From Calliopsis andreniformis (taxonomy: Eukaryota; Arthropoda; Insecta; Hymenoptera; Andrenidae), in NCBI RefSeq assembly GCF_051401765.1, contig NW_027480505.1, forward strand, positions 744,001 to 808,000: a stretch of DNA of 64,000 bases, written 5' to 3'. The notes under the pieces are model-generated. The model saw only the letters and a program-made list of their open reading frames with translations. It was not told where the DNA came from and searched no databases. A program made the position numbers and the translations under genes. The number at the start of each line of letters is the position of its first letter. Positions within the stretch are counted from its first letter, which is position 1. Shown here piece after piece: positions 12,264 to 24,973 of the stretch.

Positions 12264-14915
12264 GGTGCAACAGTTTTTCCATCGTATAACAGGAATAATT
12301 GCAACCAGTGTGAAGGTAATCGTATGTTCTACGTTCCGGGCAATCTAGGCTTCACTCTAGGGCGTTGCTCCACTAGATCAAATAGTTAGGGCCTATGAAG
12401 TCAACGCCAGAAGCATAAAATACAATAATGGTGCAACAGTTTTTCCATCGTATAACAGGAATAATTGCAACCAGTGTGAAGGTAATCGTATGTTCTACGT
12501 TCCGGGCAACCTAGGCTTCACTCTAGGGCGTTGCTCCACCAGATCGAATAGTTAGGGCCTTAGAAGTCAACGCCCGAAGCATAAAATGCAAAAAAATAGA
12601 ACAGTCATTCCATGTCTAAAACGAATAATTGCTACCAGAGTGAAAGTTATGGACATTTCTACGTTCCGGGCAACTTAGGCTTCACCCTAGAGCGTTGTTC
12701 CACCAGATGGAACAGTTAGGGCCTAAGAAGTCAACGCCAGAAGCATAAAATACGATGTAAATACAACAGCTTTTCCATCGTATAAAACGAATTATGGTAA
12801 CCAGTGTGAAAGTTATGGTCATTTCTACGTTCCGGGCAACCTAGGCTTCACTCTAGGGCCTTGCTCCACCAGATCGATTGGTTAGGTCCTAAGAAGTCAA
12901 CGCCAGAAGCATAAAGTACAATAAAGATGCAACAGTTTTTCCATTGTATAAAACGAATAATTGCTACCAGAGTGAAAGTTATGGACATTTCTACGTTCCG
13001 TGCAACCTAGGCTTCACCCTAGTGCATTGTTCCACCAGATGGAACAGTTAGGGCCTTAGAAGTCAACGCCCGAAGCATAAAATTCATAATAAATAGAACA
13101 GTTTTTCATTGTATAAAACGAATAACTGCAACCAGTGTGAAAGTACTGGTCATTTCTACGTTCCGGGCAACATAGGCTTCACTCTAGGGCCTAGCCCCAC
13201 CAGATCGAATAGTTAGGGCCTTACATGTCAACGCCAGATGCATGAAATACAATAAAGGTGCAACAGTTTTCCCATCGTATAAAACGAATAATTGCAAACA
13301 GTGTGAAAGTAATGGCCATTTCTACGTTCCGGGTAACCTAGGCGTCACTCTAGGGCGTTACGCCACCAGATCAAATAGTTAGGGCCTAAGAAGTCAACGC
13401 CAGAAGCATAAAATGCAACATAAATACAACAGATTTTCCATCGTATAAAACGAATAATAGCAACCAGTGTGAAAGTTATGGTCATTTCTACGTTCCGGGC
13501 AACCTAGGCTTCACCCTAGGGCGTTGCTCCAACAGATTGAATAGATAGGGCCTTAGAAGTCAATGCCCGAAGCATAAAATGCGATAAAAATACAACAGTT
13601 TTTCCATCATATAACAGGAATAATTGCAACCAGTGTGATAGTAGTGGTCATTTCTACGTTCCGGGCAACCTAGGTTTCTCTCCAGGGCGTTGCTCCACCA
13701 GATCGAATAGTTACGGCCTAAGAAGTCAACGCCAGAAGTATAAAATACGATAAAGATGCAACAGTTTTTCCATCGTATAAAACGAATAATTGCAACCAGT
13801 GTGAAAGTTATGGTCATTTCTACATTCCGAGCAACCTAGGCTTCACTCTAGGGCGTTGCTCCACCAGATCGAATAGTTAGGGCCTTAGAAGTCAACACCC
13901 GAAGCATAAAATACAATATAAATAAAACAGTTTTTCCATCGTATAAAACGAATAATTACTACCAGTGTGAAATGAATGGTCATTTCTACGTTCCGGGCAA
14001 CCTAGGCTTCACTCTAGGGCGGTGCTCCACAAGATCAAATAGTTAGGGCCTAAGAAGTCAACGCCAGGAGCATAAAATACAACATAAATACAACAGACTT
14101 TCCATCGTATATAAAGTATATTTGCAAACAGTGTGAAAGTAATGGTCATTTCTACGTACCGGGCAACCTAGGCTCCACTCTAGGGCGTTGCTACACCAAA
14201 TCGAATAGCTAGGGCCTTAGAAGTCAACGCCAGAAGCATAAAATACAATAAAGAAGCAAAAGTTTTTCCATCGTATAACATGAATAACTGCAAACAGTAT
14301 GAAAGTACTGGTCATTTCTACGTTCCGGGTAACCTAGGTTTCATTCTAGGGCGTTGCTCCACCAGATCGAATAGCTAGGGAATTAGAATTCAACGCCATA
14401 AGAATAAAATACAATATAAGTCCAACAGTTTTTCCATCGTATAAAATGAATAATTGCAACCAGTGTAAAAGTTATGGTCATTTCTACGTTCCGGACAACC
14501 TGGGCTTCACCCTAGGCCGTTGTTCCACCAGATCGAATAGTTAGGGCCTAAGAAGTGAACGCCAGAAGCATAAAATACAATATAAATACACTGTTTTTCC
14601 ATCATATAATACGAGTGATAGCAACCAGTGTGGAAGTTATGGTCACGTCCACGTTCCGGGCAACCTAGGCTTCACTTTAGGGCGTTGCTCCACCAGATCA
14701 AATAGTTAGGGCCTAAGAAGTCAACGCCAGAAGCATAAAATGCAACATAAATACAACAGATTTTCCATCGTATAAAACGAATAATAGCAACCAGTGTGAA
14801 AGTTATGGTCACTTCTACGATCCGGGCAACCTAGGCTTCACTCTAGGGCGTTGCTCCACCAGATCAAACAGTTAGGGCCTTAGATGTCAACGCCAGAGGC
14901 ATAAAATACAATAAA
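12264..14915 (+). repeat. 16-mer HOR (2652 bp), copy 2
   Basis: Tandem repeat of copy 1 with the same marker order from AAGGTAATCG (12313) to the AGTGATAG monomer near 14600. The match runs on to about 14948, where TAACTGC replaces TAATTGC. Copies 1 and 2 appear nearly identical over their length. Confidence 0.87.
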
Positions 14916-16650
14916 GGTGCAACAGTTTTTCCATCGTATAACAGGAATAACTGCAACCAGTGTGAAAGTCCTGGTCATTTCTACGTTCCGGGTAACCTAG
15001 GTTTCACTCTAGGGCGTTGCTCCACGAGATTGAAAAGCTAGGGCCTTAGAAGTCAACGCCCGAAGCATAAAATGCAAAATAAATAGAACAGTTTTTCCAT
15101 TGTATAAAACGAATAACTGCAACCAGTGTGAAAGTACTGGTCATTTCTACGTTCCGTGTAACCTAGGTTTCACTCTAGGGCGTTGCTCCACCAGATCAAA
15201 TAGTTAGGGCCTATGAAGTCAACGCCAGAAGCTTAAAATACAATAATGGTGCAACAGTTTTTCCATCGTATAACAGGAATAATTGCAACCAGTGTGAAGG
15301 TAATCGTATGTTCTACGTTCCGGGCGATCTAGGCTTCACTCTAGGGCGTTGCTCCACCAGATCAAATAGTTAGGGCCTATGAAGTCAACGCCAGAAGCAT
15401 AAAATACAATAATGGTGCAACAGTTTTTCCATCGTATAACAGGAATAATTGCAACCAGTGTGAAGGTAATCGTATGTACTACGTTCCGGGCAACCTAGGC
15501 TTCACTCTAGGGCGTTGCTCCACCAGATCGAATAGTTAGGGCCTTAGAAGTCAACGCCCGAAGCATAAAATGCAAAAAAATAGAACAGTTATTCCATGTC
15601 TAAAACGAATAATTGCTACCAGAGTGAAAGTTATGGACATTTCTACGTTCCGGGCAACTTAGGCTTCACCCTAGAGCGTTGTTCCACCAGATGGAACAGT
15701 TAGGGCCTAAGAAGTCAACGCCAGAAGCATAAAATACGATGTAAATACAACAGCTTTTCCATCGTATAAAACGAATTATGGTAACCAGTGTGAAAGTTAT
15801 GGTCATTTCTACGTTCCGGGCAACCTAGGCTTCACTCTAGGGCCTTGCTCCACCAGATCGATTGGTTAGGTCCTAAGAAGTCAACGCCAGAAGCATAAAA
15901 TACAATAAAGATGCAACAGTTTTTCCATTGTATAAAACGAATAATTGCTACCAGAGTGAAAGTTATGGACATTTCTACGTTCCGTGCAACCTAGGCTTCA
16001 CCCTAGTGCATTGTTCCACCAGATGGAACAGTTAGGGCCTAAGTTGTCAACGCCAGAAGCATAAAATGCGATACAAATACAACAGCTTTTCCATCGTGTA
16101 AAATGAATAATTGCAAACAGTGTGAAAGTAATGGTCATTTCTACGTTCCGGGCAACCTAGGCTTCACTGTAGGGCGTTGCTCCACCAGATCGAATAGTTA
16201 GGGCCTTAGAAGTCAGCGCCCGAAGCATAAAATTCATAATAAATAGAACAGTTTTTCATTGTATAAAACGAATAACTGCAACCAGTGTGAAAGTACTGGT
16301 CATTTCTACGTTCCGGGCAACATAGGCTTCACTCTAGGGCCTAGCCCCACCAGATCGAATAGTTAGGGCCTTACATGTCAACGCCAGATGCATGAAATAC
16401 AATAAAGGTGCAACAGTTTTCCCATCGTATAAAACGAATAATTGCAAACAGTGTGAAAGTAATGGCCATTTCTACGTTCCGGGTAACCTAGGCGTCACTC
16501 TAGGGCGTTACGCCACCAGATCAAATAGTTAGGGCCTAAGAAGTCAACGCCAGAAGCATAAAATGCAACATAAATACAACAGATTTTCCATCGTATAAAA
16601 CGAATAATAGCAACCAGTGTGAAAGTTATGGTCATTTCTACGTTCCGGGC
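14916..16650 (+). repeat. 16-mer HOR, partial third copy with one extra monomer
   Basis: From 15045 this follows 9410 onward (shift 5636); AAGGTAATCG is at 15297. At about 16035 it departs: CTAAGTTGTCAACG and one extra monomer (CATCGTGTAAAATGAATAA, near 16092) precede AAAATTCATAATAAATAG (16230). The extra monomer resembles 3321-3470 in the left block. The match to the unit is lost near 16650. Confidence 0.8.
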
Positions 16651-19440
16651 AACCTAGGCTTCACCCTAGGCCGTTGTTCCACCAGATCGAATAGTTAGGT
16701 CCTAAGAAGTGAACGCCAGAAGCATAAAATGCAATAAAAATACAACAGTTTTTCCATCGTATAGCAGGAATAATTTGCAACCAGTGTGATAGTAGTGGTC
16801 ATTTCTACGTTCCGGGCAACCCAGGTTTCACTCCAGGGCGTTGCTCCACCAGATCGAATAGTTACGGCCTAAGAAGTCAACGCCAGAAGCATAAAATACG
16901 ATGAAGATGCAACAGTTTTTCCATCGTATAAAACGAATAATTGCAATCAGTGTGAAACTTATGGTCATTTCTACATTCCGAGCAACCTAGGCTTCACTCT
17001 AGGGCGTTGCTCGACCAGATGGAACAGTTAGGTCCTTAGAAGTCAACACCAGAAGCATAAAATACGATATAAATACAACAGCTTTTCCATCGTATAAAAG
17101 GAATAATTGCAAACAGTGTGAAAGTAATGGTCATTTCTACGTTCGGGCAACCTAGGCTTCACTCTACTGCGTTGTTCCACCAGATGGAATAGATAGGGCC
17201 TAAGAAGTCAACGCCAGAAGCATAAAATACGATATAAATACAACAGCTTTTCCATCGTATAAAACGAATAATTGCAACCAGTGTGAAAGTAATGGTCATT
17301 TCTACGTTCCGAGCAACCTAGGCGTCACTCTAGGGCGTTGCTCCACCAGATCGAATAGCTAGGGACTTAGAATTCATCGCTAAAAGCATAAAATAGAATT
17401 AAAATACAACAGTTTTTCCATCGTATAACAGGAATAACTGCAACCAGTGTGAATGTACTAGTCATTTCTACGTTCCGGGCAACCTAGGCTTCGCCTTAGG
17501 GCGTTGCATCAACAGATTGAATAGTTAGGGCCTCAGAAGTCAACGCCAGAAGCATAAAATACAATATAAATATAACAGTTTTTCCATCGTATAAAACGGA
17601 TAATAGCAACCAGTGTGAAAGTTATGGTCATTTCTACGTTCCGGGCAACCTAGGCTTCACCCTAGGGCGTTGCATCAACAGATTGAATAGTTAGGGCCTC
17701 AGAAGTCAACGCCAGAAGCATAAAATACAATATAAATACAACAGCTTTTCCATCGTATATAATGTATATTTGCAAACAGTGTGAAAGTAATGGTCATTTC
17801 TACGTTCCGTCCAACCTAGGCTTCACTCTAGGGCGTTGCTCCACCAGATCGGATAGTTAGGGCCTTAGAAGTCAGCGCCAGAAGCATAAAATACAATAAA
17901 GATGCAACAGTTTTTCCATCGTTTAACAGGAATAACTGCAAGCAGTGTGAAAGTAATGGCCATTTTTACGTTCCGGGCAAAATAGGCTTCATTCTGTGTC
18001 GTTGCTCCACCAGATCGAATAGCTAGCGACTTAGAATTAAACGCCAGAAGCATAGAATGCAATAAAAATACAACAGTTTTTCCATCGTATAACCGGAATA
18101 ATTACAACCAGTGTGAATGTAATGGTTATTTCTACGTTCCGGGTAACCTAGGCTTCACCCTACGGCGTTGTTCCACCAGATCGAATAGTTAGGGCCTAAG
18201 AAGTGAACGCCAGAAGCATAAAATAGAATATAAATACAACAGTTTTTTCATCGTATAAAACGAATAATTGCAACCAGTATGAAAGTTATGGTTATTTCTA
18301 CTTTCCGGGCAACCTAGGCTTCACCCTAGGGCGTAGCTCCCACAGATTGAATAGTTAGGGCCTTAGAAGTCAATGCCCGAAGCATAAAATGCAATAAAAA
18401 TACAACAGTTTTTCCATCATATAACAGGAATAATTGCAACCAGTTTGAAAGTGATGGTCATTTCTACGTTCCGGGCAGCCTAGGCTTCACTGTAGGGCGT
18501 TGCTCCACCAGATCGAACAGCTAGGCCCTTAGAAGTCAACGCCCGAAGCATAAAATACAAAATAAATAGTACAGTTTTTCAATCGTATAAAACGAATAAT
18601 TTCTACCAGTGTGGAAGTTATGGGCATTTCGACTACCCGGGCAACCTAGGATTCACCCTAGGGCGTTGTTCCACCAGATGGAATAGTTAGGGCCTAAGAA
18701 GTCATCGCCAGAAGCATAAAACACGATATAAATACAACAGTTTTTCCATCCTATAAAACGAATAATCGCAACCAGTATGAAAGTTATGGTTATTTCTACT
18801 TTCCGAGCAACCTAGGCTTCACCCTAGGGAGTTGCACCTCCAGATCGAATAGTTAGGGCCTTAGAAGTCAACGCCCGAAGCATAAAATACAAAATATATA
18901 GAACAGTTTTTCCATCGCATAAAACGAATAATTGCTACCAGTGTGAAAGTTATGGTCATTTCTACTTTCCAGGCAACCTAGGCGTCACCCTAGGGCGTTG
19001 TTCCACCAGATGGAATAGTTAGGGCCTAAGAAGTCAACGCCGGAAGCATAAAATACGATATAAATACGGCAGCTTTTCCATCGTATAAAACGAATAATTG
19101 CAACCAGTGTGATAGTTATGCTCATTTCTACGTTCCGGGCAACCTAGGCTTCACCCTAGGGCGTTGCTCCAACAGATTGAATAGTTAGGGCCTTAAAAGT
19201 CAATGCCCGAAGCACAAAATGCAATAAAAATACAACAGTTTTTCCATCGTATAACAGGGATAATTGCAACCAGTGTGAAAGTAATGGTCATTCCTACGTC
19301 CCCGGCAACCTAGATTTCACTCCAGGGCGTTGCTCCACCAGATCGAATAGTTAGGTCATAAGAAGTCAACGCCAGAAGCATAAAATACGATATAATTACA
19401 ACAGCTTTTCCATCGTATAAAACGAATAATTGCAACCAGT
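16651..19440 (+). repeat. Diverged monomers, no clear HOR
   Basis: About 17 monomers with mixed variants (AACAGATTG, GATGGAATAG, AGCTAGCGAC, CTAGGCCC). I see no block of three or more monomers repeated within the stretch, apart from one adjacent pair near 17480-17740 that shares GTTGCATCAACAGATTG and GGGCCTCAGAAG at 166-base spacing. Relatively high divergence suggests an older, less homogenised part. Confidence 0.7.
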
Positions 19441-20340
19441 ATGAAACTTATGGTCATTTCTACGTTTCGGGCAACCTAGGCTTCACTCTATGGCGTTCTT
19501 CCACCACATCGAATAGCTACGGCCTCAGAAGTCAACGCCTGAAGTATAAAGTACAATAAAAATACAACAGTCTTTCCATCCTATAACAGGAATAATTGCA
19601 ACCCGTGTGAAAGTTATGGTCATTTCTACGTTCCAGGCAACCTAGGCTTCACCCTAGGGCGTTGTTCCACCAGATGGAATAGTTAGGGCCTAAGAAGTCA
19701 ACGCCAGAATCATAAAATACGATATAAATACTACAGCTTTTCCATCGTATAAAACGAATAATTGCAACCAGTGTGGAAGTTATGGTCATTTCTATGTTCC
19801 GGTCAACGTAGGCGTCACTCTAGGGCGGTGCTCCACCAGATCAAATAGTTAGGACCTAAGAAGTCAATGCCAGAAGCATAAAATACAACATAAATACAAC
19901 AGATCTTCCATCGTATATAATATATATTTGCAAACAGTGTGAAAGTAATGGTCACTTCTACGTACCGGGCAACCTAGGCTCCACTCAAGGGCGTTGCTCC
20001 ACCAGACCGAATAGCTAGGGCCTTAGAAGTCAACGCCAGAATCATAAAATACAATAAAGATGCAAAAGTGTTTCCATCGTATAACAGGAATAACTGCAGA
20101 CAGTATGAAAGTACTGGTCATTTCTACGTTCCGGGTAGCCTAGGTTTCACTCTAGGGCGTTGCTCCACCAGATCGAATAGCTAGGTACTTAGAGTTCAAC
20201 GCCATAAGAATAAAATACAATATGAGTACAACAGTTTTTCCATCGTATAAAATGAATAATTGCAACGAGTGTGGAAGTTATGGTCATTTCTACGTTCCGG
20301 GCAACCTAGGCCTCACTCTACGGCGTTGTTCCACCAGATC
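19441..20340 (+). repeat. Segment also present at ~32386-33290
   Basis: Five monomers including GCCTGAAGTATAAAGTAC, GATATAAATACTACAGC, a TATATAATATATATTTGC monomer (19915) and CTCCACTCAAGGGCG. The same order occurs 12946 bases (78 monomers) downstream, and its middle also lies 1660 bases before that. A long-range duplication inside the array. Confidence 0.78.
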
Positions 20341-20511
20341 GAATAGTTAGGGCCTAAGAAGTCAACGCCAGAAGCATAAAATACGATATAAATACAACAG
20401 CTTTTCCATGGTATAAAAGGAATAATTGCAAACAGTGTGAAAGTAATGCTCATTTCTACGTTCGGGCAACCTAGGCTTCACTGTATGGCGTTCTTCCACC
20501 ACATCGAATAG

Positions 20512-22240
20512 CTACGGCCTCAGAAGTCCACAACTGAAGCATAAAATACAATAAAAATACAACAGTCTTTTCATCGCATAACAGGAATAATTGCAACAAG
20601 CGTGAAAGTAATGATCATTTCGGCGTTTCGGGCATCCTAGACTTAACTCTGAGGCATTGCTCCACCAGAGAGAATAATTAGGGCCTGAGAAGTCAACGCC
20701 AGAAGCATAAAATACGATATAAATACAACAGCTTTTCCATCGTATAAAACAAATAATTGCAACCAGTGTGAAAGTTATGGTCATTTCTACGTTCCGGGCA
20801 TCCTAGGCTTCACCCTAGGCCGTTGTTGCACCAAATCGAATAGCAACGGCCTCAGAAGTCAACGCCCGAAGCATAAAATACAAAATAAATAAAACAGTTT
20901 TTCCAACGTATAAAATGAATAATTGCTTCCAGTGTGAAAGTTATGGTCATTTCTACGTTCCGCGCAACCTGGGCTTTACCCTAGGGCGTTGTTCCACCAG
21001 ATGGAATAGTTAGGGCCTAAGAAGTCAACGCCAGAAGCATAAAATACGATATAAATGCAACAGCTTTTCCATCGTATAAAACAAATAATTGTAACCATTG
21101 TGAAAGTTATGGCCATTTCTACGTTCCGGTCAACCTAGTCTTCACTCTAGGGCGTTGCTCCACCAGATCAAACAGTTAGGGTCTTAGAAGTCAACCCCCG
21201 AAGCATTAAGTACAAAATAAATAGAACAGTTTTTCCATTGTATAAAACGAATAATTGCTACCAGTGTAAAAGTTATGGTCATTTCTACGTTCCGGGCAAC
21301 CTAGGCTTCACCCTAGGCCGTTGTTCCACCAGATCGAATAGTTAGGGCCTAAGAAGTGAACGCCAGAAGCATAAAATGCAATAAAAATACAACAGTTTTT
21401 CCATCGTGTAGCAGGAATAATATGCAACCAGTGTGATAGTAGTGGTCATTTCTACGTTCCGGGCAACCTAGGTTTCACTCCAGGGCGTTGCTGCACCAGA
21501 TCGAATAGTTACGGCCTTAGAAGTCAACGCCCGAAGCATAAAATACAAAATAAATAGAACGGTTTTTCCATTGTATAAAACGAATAAATGCTACCAGTGT
21601 AAAAGTTATGGTCATTTCTACGTTCCGGGCAACCTAGGCTTCACCCTAGGGCGTTGTACCACCAGATCGAATAGTTAGGGCCTAAGAAGTGAACACCAGA
21701 AGCATAAAATACAATATAAATACAACAGTTTTTCCATCGTATAGAACGAATAATTGCAACAAGAATGAAACTTATGGTCATTTCTACGTTCCGGGCAACC
21801 TAGGCTTCACTGTATGGCGTTCTTCCACCGCATCGAATAGCTACGGCCTCAGAAGTCAACGCCTGAAGTATAAAATACAATAAAAATACAACAGTATTTC
21901 CATCCTATAACAGGAGTAATTGCAACCCGTGTGAAAGTGTTGGTCATTTCTACGTTCCAGGCAACCTAGGCTTCACTCTAGGGCGTTGTTCCACAAGATC
22001 GAATAGTTAGGGCCTAAGTAGTCAACGCCAGAAGCATAAAATACAATATAAATAGAACAGTTTTTCCATTGTATAAAACGAATAATTGCTACCAGTGTGA
22101 AAGTTATGGTCATTTCTACGTTCCGCGCAACCTGGGCTTTACTCTAGGGCGTTGTTCCACCAGATGGAACAGTTAGGGCCTAAGAAGTCAACGCCAGAAG
22201 CATAAAATACGATATAAATACAACAGCTTTTCCATCGTAT
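20512..22240 (+). repeat. Segmental duplication S, copy a
   Basis: About ten monomers. Markers: ATGATCATTTCGGCGTTTCG (20611), GTTGTTGCACCAAATCG (20822), TTTTTCCAACGTATAAAATG (20898), CGAAGCATTAAGTAC (21199), GTGTAGCAGGAATAATATGC (21407) with a one-base insertion, and CTTCCACCGCATCG (21821). The series is repeated at 25657-27385 (shift 5145) and 34785-36480 (shift 14273). Confidence 0.82.
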
Positions 22241-23293
22241 AAAACAAATAATTGCTACCAGTGTGAAAGATATGGTCATTTCTACGTTCTGGGCAACCTA
22301 GGCTTCACCCTAGGCCGCTGTTCCACCAGATCGAATAGTTAGGGCCTAAGAAGTGAACGCCAGAAGCATAAAATGCAATAAAAATACAACAGTTTTTCCA
22401 TCGTATAGCAGGAATAATTTGCAACCAGTGTGATAGTAGTGGACAATTCTACGTTCCGGGCAACCCAGGTTTCACTCCAGGGCGTTGCTCCACCAGATCG
22501 AATAGTTACGGCCTAAGAAGTCAACGCCAGAAGCATAAAATACGATGAAGATGCAACTTTTTTTCCACCGTATAAAACGAATAATTGCAATCAGTGTGAA
22601 AGTTATGGTCATTTCTACTTTCCGAGCAACCTAGGCTTCACTGTATGGCGTTCTTCCACCACATCGAATAGCTACGGCCTGAGAAGTCAACGCCTGAAGT
22701 ATAAAATACAATAAAAATACAACAGTCTTAACATTCTATAACACGAATAATTGCAACCCGTGTGAAAGTGATGGTCATTTCTACGTTCGAGGCAACCTAG
22801 GCTTCACTCTAGGGCGTTGTTCCACAAGATCGAATAGTTAGGGCCTAAGAAGTCACCGCCAGAAGCATAAAATACAATATAAATATAACAGTTTTTCCAT
22901 CGTATAAAACGAATAATAGCAACCAGTGTGAAAGTTATGGTCTATTCTACGTTCCGGGCAACCTAGGCTTCACTGTATGGCGTTCTTCCACCACATCGAA
23001 TAGCTACGGCCTCAGAAGTCCACGCCTGAAGCATAAAATACAATAAAAATACAACAATCTTTTCATCGTATAACTGGAATAATTGCAACAAGCGTGAAAG
23101 TAATGATCATTTCGGCGTATCGGGCATCCTAGACTTAACTCTGAGGCATTGCTCCACCAAATCGAATAATTAGGGCCTTAGAAGTCAACGCCAGAAGCAT
23201 AAAATACAATATAAATACAACAGTTTTTCCATCGTATAAAACGAATAATTGCAACCAGTATGAAACTTATGGTCATTTCTACTGTCCGAGCAA

Positions 23294-23311
23294 CCTAGGC
23301 TTCACCCTAGG
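23294..23311. other. CCTAGG dyad: 6-bp stem, 6-nt loop
   Basis: In the reference monomer CCTAGG (23294-23299) is followed after CTTCAC by a second CCTAGG (23306-23311). Each is palindromic, so the pair can fold into a 6-bp hairpin with a 6-nt loop. The same layout recurs across the array, either as CCTAGG twice or as CCTAGG then TCTAGG. In the latter the outer five pairs remain and the loop-closing pair becomes G-T. The AvrII recognition sequence is therefore present once or twice per typical monomer. Function is unknown. Confidence 0.8.
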
Positions 23312-23359
23312 GCGTTGCTCCAACAGATTGAATAGTTAGGGCCTTAGAAGTCAACGCCC
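23310..23359. other. GGGCGTTG / CAACGCCC inverted repeat, 34-nt loop
   Basis: GGGCGTTG (23310-23317) is the reverse complement of CAACGCCC (23352-23359). The 34-nt interval contains TTAGGGCC, which in monomers reading TTAGGGCCTAA is itself an 11-bp odd-centred palindrome. Monomers reading CAACGCCAG keep 7 of the 8 pairs. The outer two bases of the left arm overlap the end of the CCTAGG dyad, so the two hairpins would compete. Potential structure only; formation is not shown. Confidence 0.7.
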
Positions 23360-23480
23360 GAAGCATAAAATACAAAATAAATAGAACGGTTTTTCCATTG
23401 TATAAAACGAATAATTGCTACCAGTGTAAAAGCTATGGTCATTTCTACGTTCCGGGCAACCTAGGCTTCCCCTAGGGCGT

Positions 23481-24973
23481 TGTTCCACCAGATCGAATAG
23501 TTAGGGCCTAAGAAGTGAACGCCAGAAGCATAAACTACAATATAAATACAACAGTCTTTCCATCGTATAAACCGAATAATTGCAACCAGTATGAAACTTA
23601 TGGTCATTTCTACGTTCCGCGCAACCTAGGCTTCACTGTATGGCGTTCTTCCACCACATCGAATAGCTACGGCCTCAGAAGTCAACACCAGAAGTATAAA
23701 ATACAATAAAAATACAACAGTCTTTCCATTCTATAACAGGAATAATTGCAACCCGTGTGAAAGTGATGCTCATTTCTACGTTCGAGGCAACCTAGGCTTC
23801 ACTCTAGGGCGTTGTTCCACAAGATCGAATAGTTAGGGCCTAAGAAGTCAACGCCAGAAGCATAAAATACAATATAAATATAACAGTTTTTCCATCGTAT
23901 AAAACGAATAATTGCAACCAGTGTGAAAGTTATGGTCTATTCTACGTTCCGGGCAACCTAGGCTTCACTCTAGGGCGTTGCTCCACCAGATCGAATAGTT
24001 AGGTCCTTAGAAGTCTACGCCAGAAGCATAAAATACGATATAAATACAACAGCTTTTCCATGGTATAAAAGGAATAATTGCAAACAGTGTGAAAGTAATG
24101 CTCATTTCTACGTTCGGGCAACCTAGGCTTCACTGTATGGCGTTCTTCCACCACATCGAATAGCTACGGCCTCAGAAGTCCACGCCTGAAGCATAAAATA
24201 CAATAAAAATACAACAGTCTTTTCATCGCATAACAGGAATAATTGCAACAAGCGTGAAAGTAATGATCATTTCGGCGTTTCGGGCATCCTAGACTTAACT
24301 CTGAGGCATTGCTCCACCAGATAGAATAATTAGGGCCTGAGAAGTCAACGCCAGAAGCATAAAATACGATATAAATACAACAGCTTTTCCATCGTATAAA
24401 ACAAATAATTGCAACCAGTGTGAAAGTTATGGTCATTTCTACGTTCCGGGCATCCTAGGCTTCACCCTAGGCCGTTGTTGCACCAAATCGAATAGCAACG
24501 GCCTCAGAAGTCAACGCCCGAAGCATAAAATACAAAATAAATAAAACAGTTTTTCCAACGTATAAAATGAATAATTGCTTCCAGTGTGAAAGTTATGGTC
24601 ATTTCTACGTTCCGCGCAACCTGGGCTTTACCCTAGGGCGTTGTTCCACCAGATGGAATAGTTAGGGCCTAAGAAGTCAACGCCAGAAGCATAAAATACG
24701 ATATAAATGCAACAGCTTTTCCATCGTATAAAACAAATAATTGTAACCATTGTGAAAGTTATGGCCATTCCTACGTTCCGGTCAACCTAGGCTTCACTCT
24801 AGGGCGTTGCTCCACCAGATCAAACAGTTAGGGTCTTAGAAGTCAACGCCCGAAGCATTAAGTACAAAATAAATAGAACAGTTTTTCCATTGTATAAAAC
24901 GAATAATTGCTACCAGTGTAAAAGTTATGGTCATTTCTACGTTCCGGGCAACCTAGGCTTCACCCTAGGCCGT
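23481..24973 (+). repeat. 9-mer HOR (1493 bp), copy 1
   Basis: Nine monomers, from AAGTGAACGCCAGAAG (23513) through TTCTATAACAGG, TTCGGGCAACC (one base short, about 24113), the GGCGTTTCGGGCATCC monomer and GTTGTTGCACCAAATCG. The unit returns 1493 bases later. Small differences include AAACTACAA at 23533 against AAATACAA at 25026. Confidence 0.83.

Larger units (their letters stand above)
23227..23392 (+). repeat. Representative monomer (166 bp)
   Basis: One monomer chosen as reference, with phase 1 at the TTCC before ATCG. Order of landmarks: TTCCATCG (1-8), TATAAAACGAATAATTGC (about 9-26), AACCAG (27-32), TATGGTCATTTCTAC (42-56), a CGGGCAACC-type block (61-69; CGAGCAACC here), CCTAGG (68-73), CCTAGG or TCTAGG (80-85), GGGCGTTG (84-91), AATAGTTAGGGCC (105-117), CAACGCC (126-132), AGCATAAAATACAA (137-149), ACAACAG (157-163). 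Phases 137 to about 24 are AT-rich and 56-132 are GC-richer. The next monomer starts at 23393, exactly 166 bases on. Confidence 0.9.
22241..23480 (+). repeat. Mixed monomers with long-range matches
   Basis: The GATGCAACTTTTTTTCCACC monomer near 22550 recurs near 33835 (shift 11285, 68 monomers). The ACAACAATCTTTTCATCG to GGCGTATCGGG stretch (about 22980-23280) recurs near 33930 (shift about 10953) and near 29780 (shift about 6813). So the order of blocks differs between the two regions although the blocks are shared. Confidence 0.7.
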
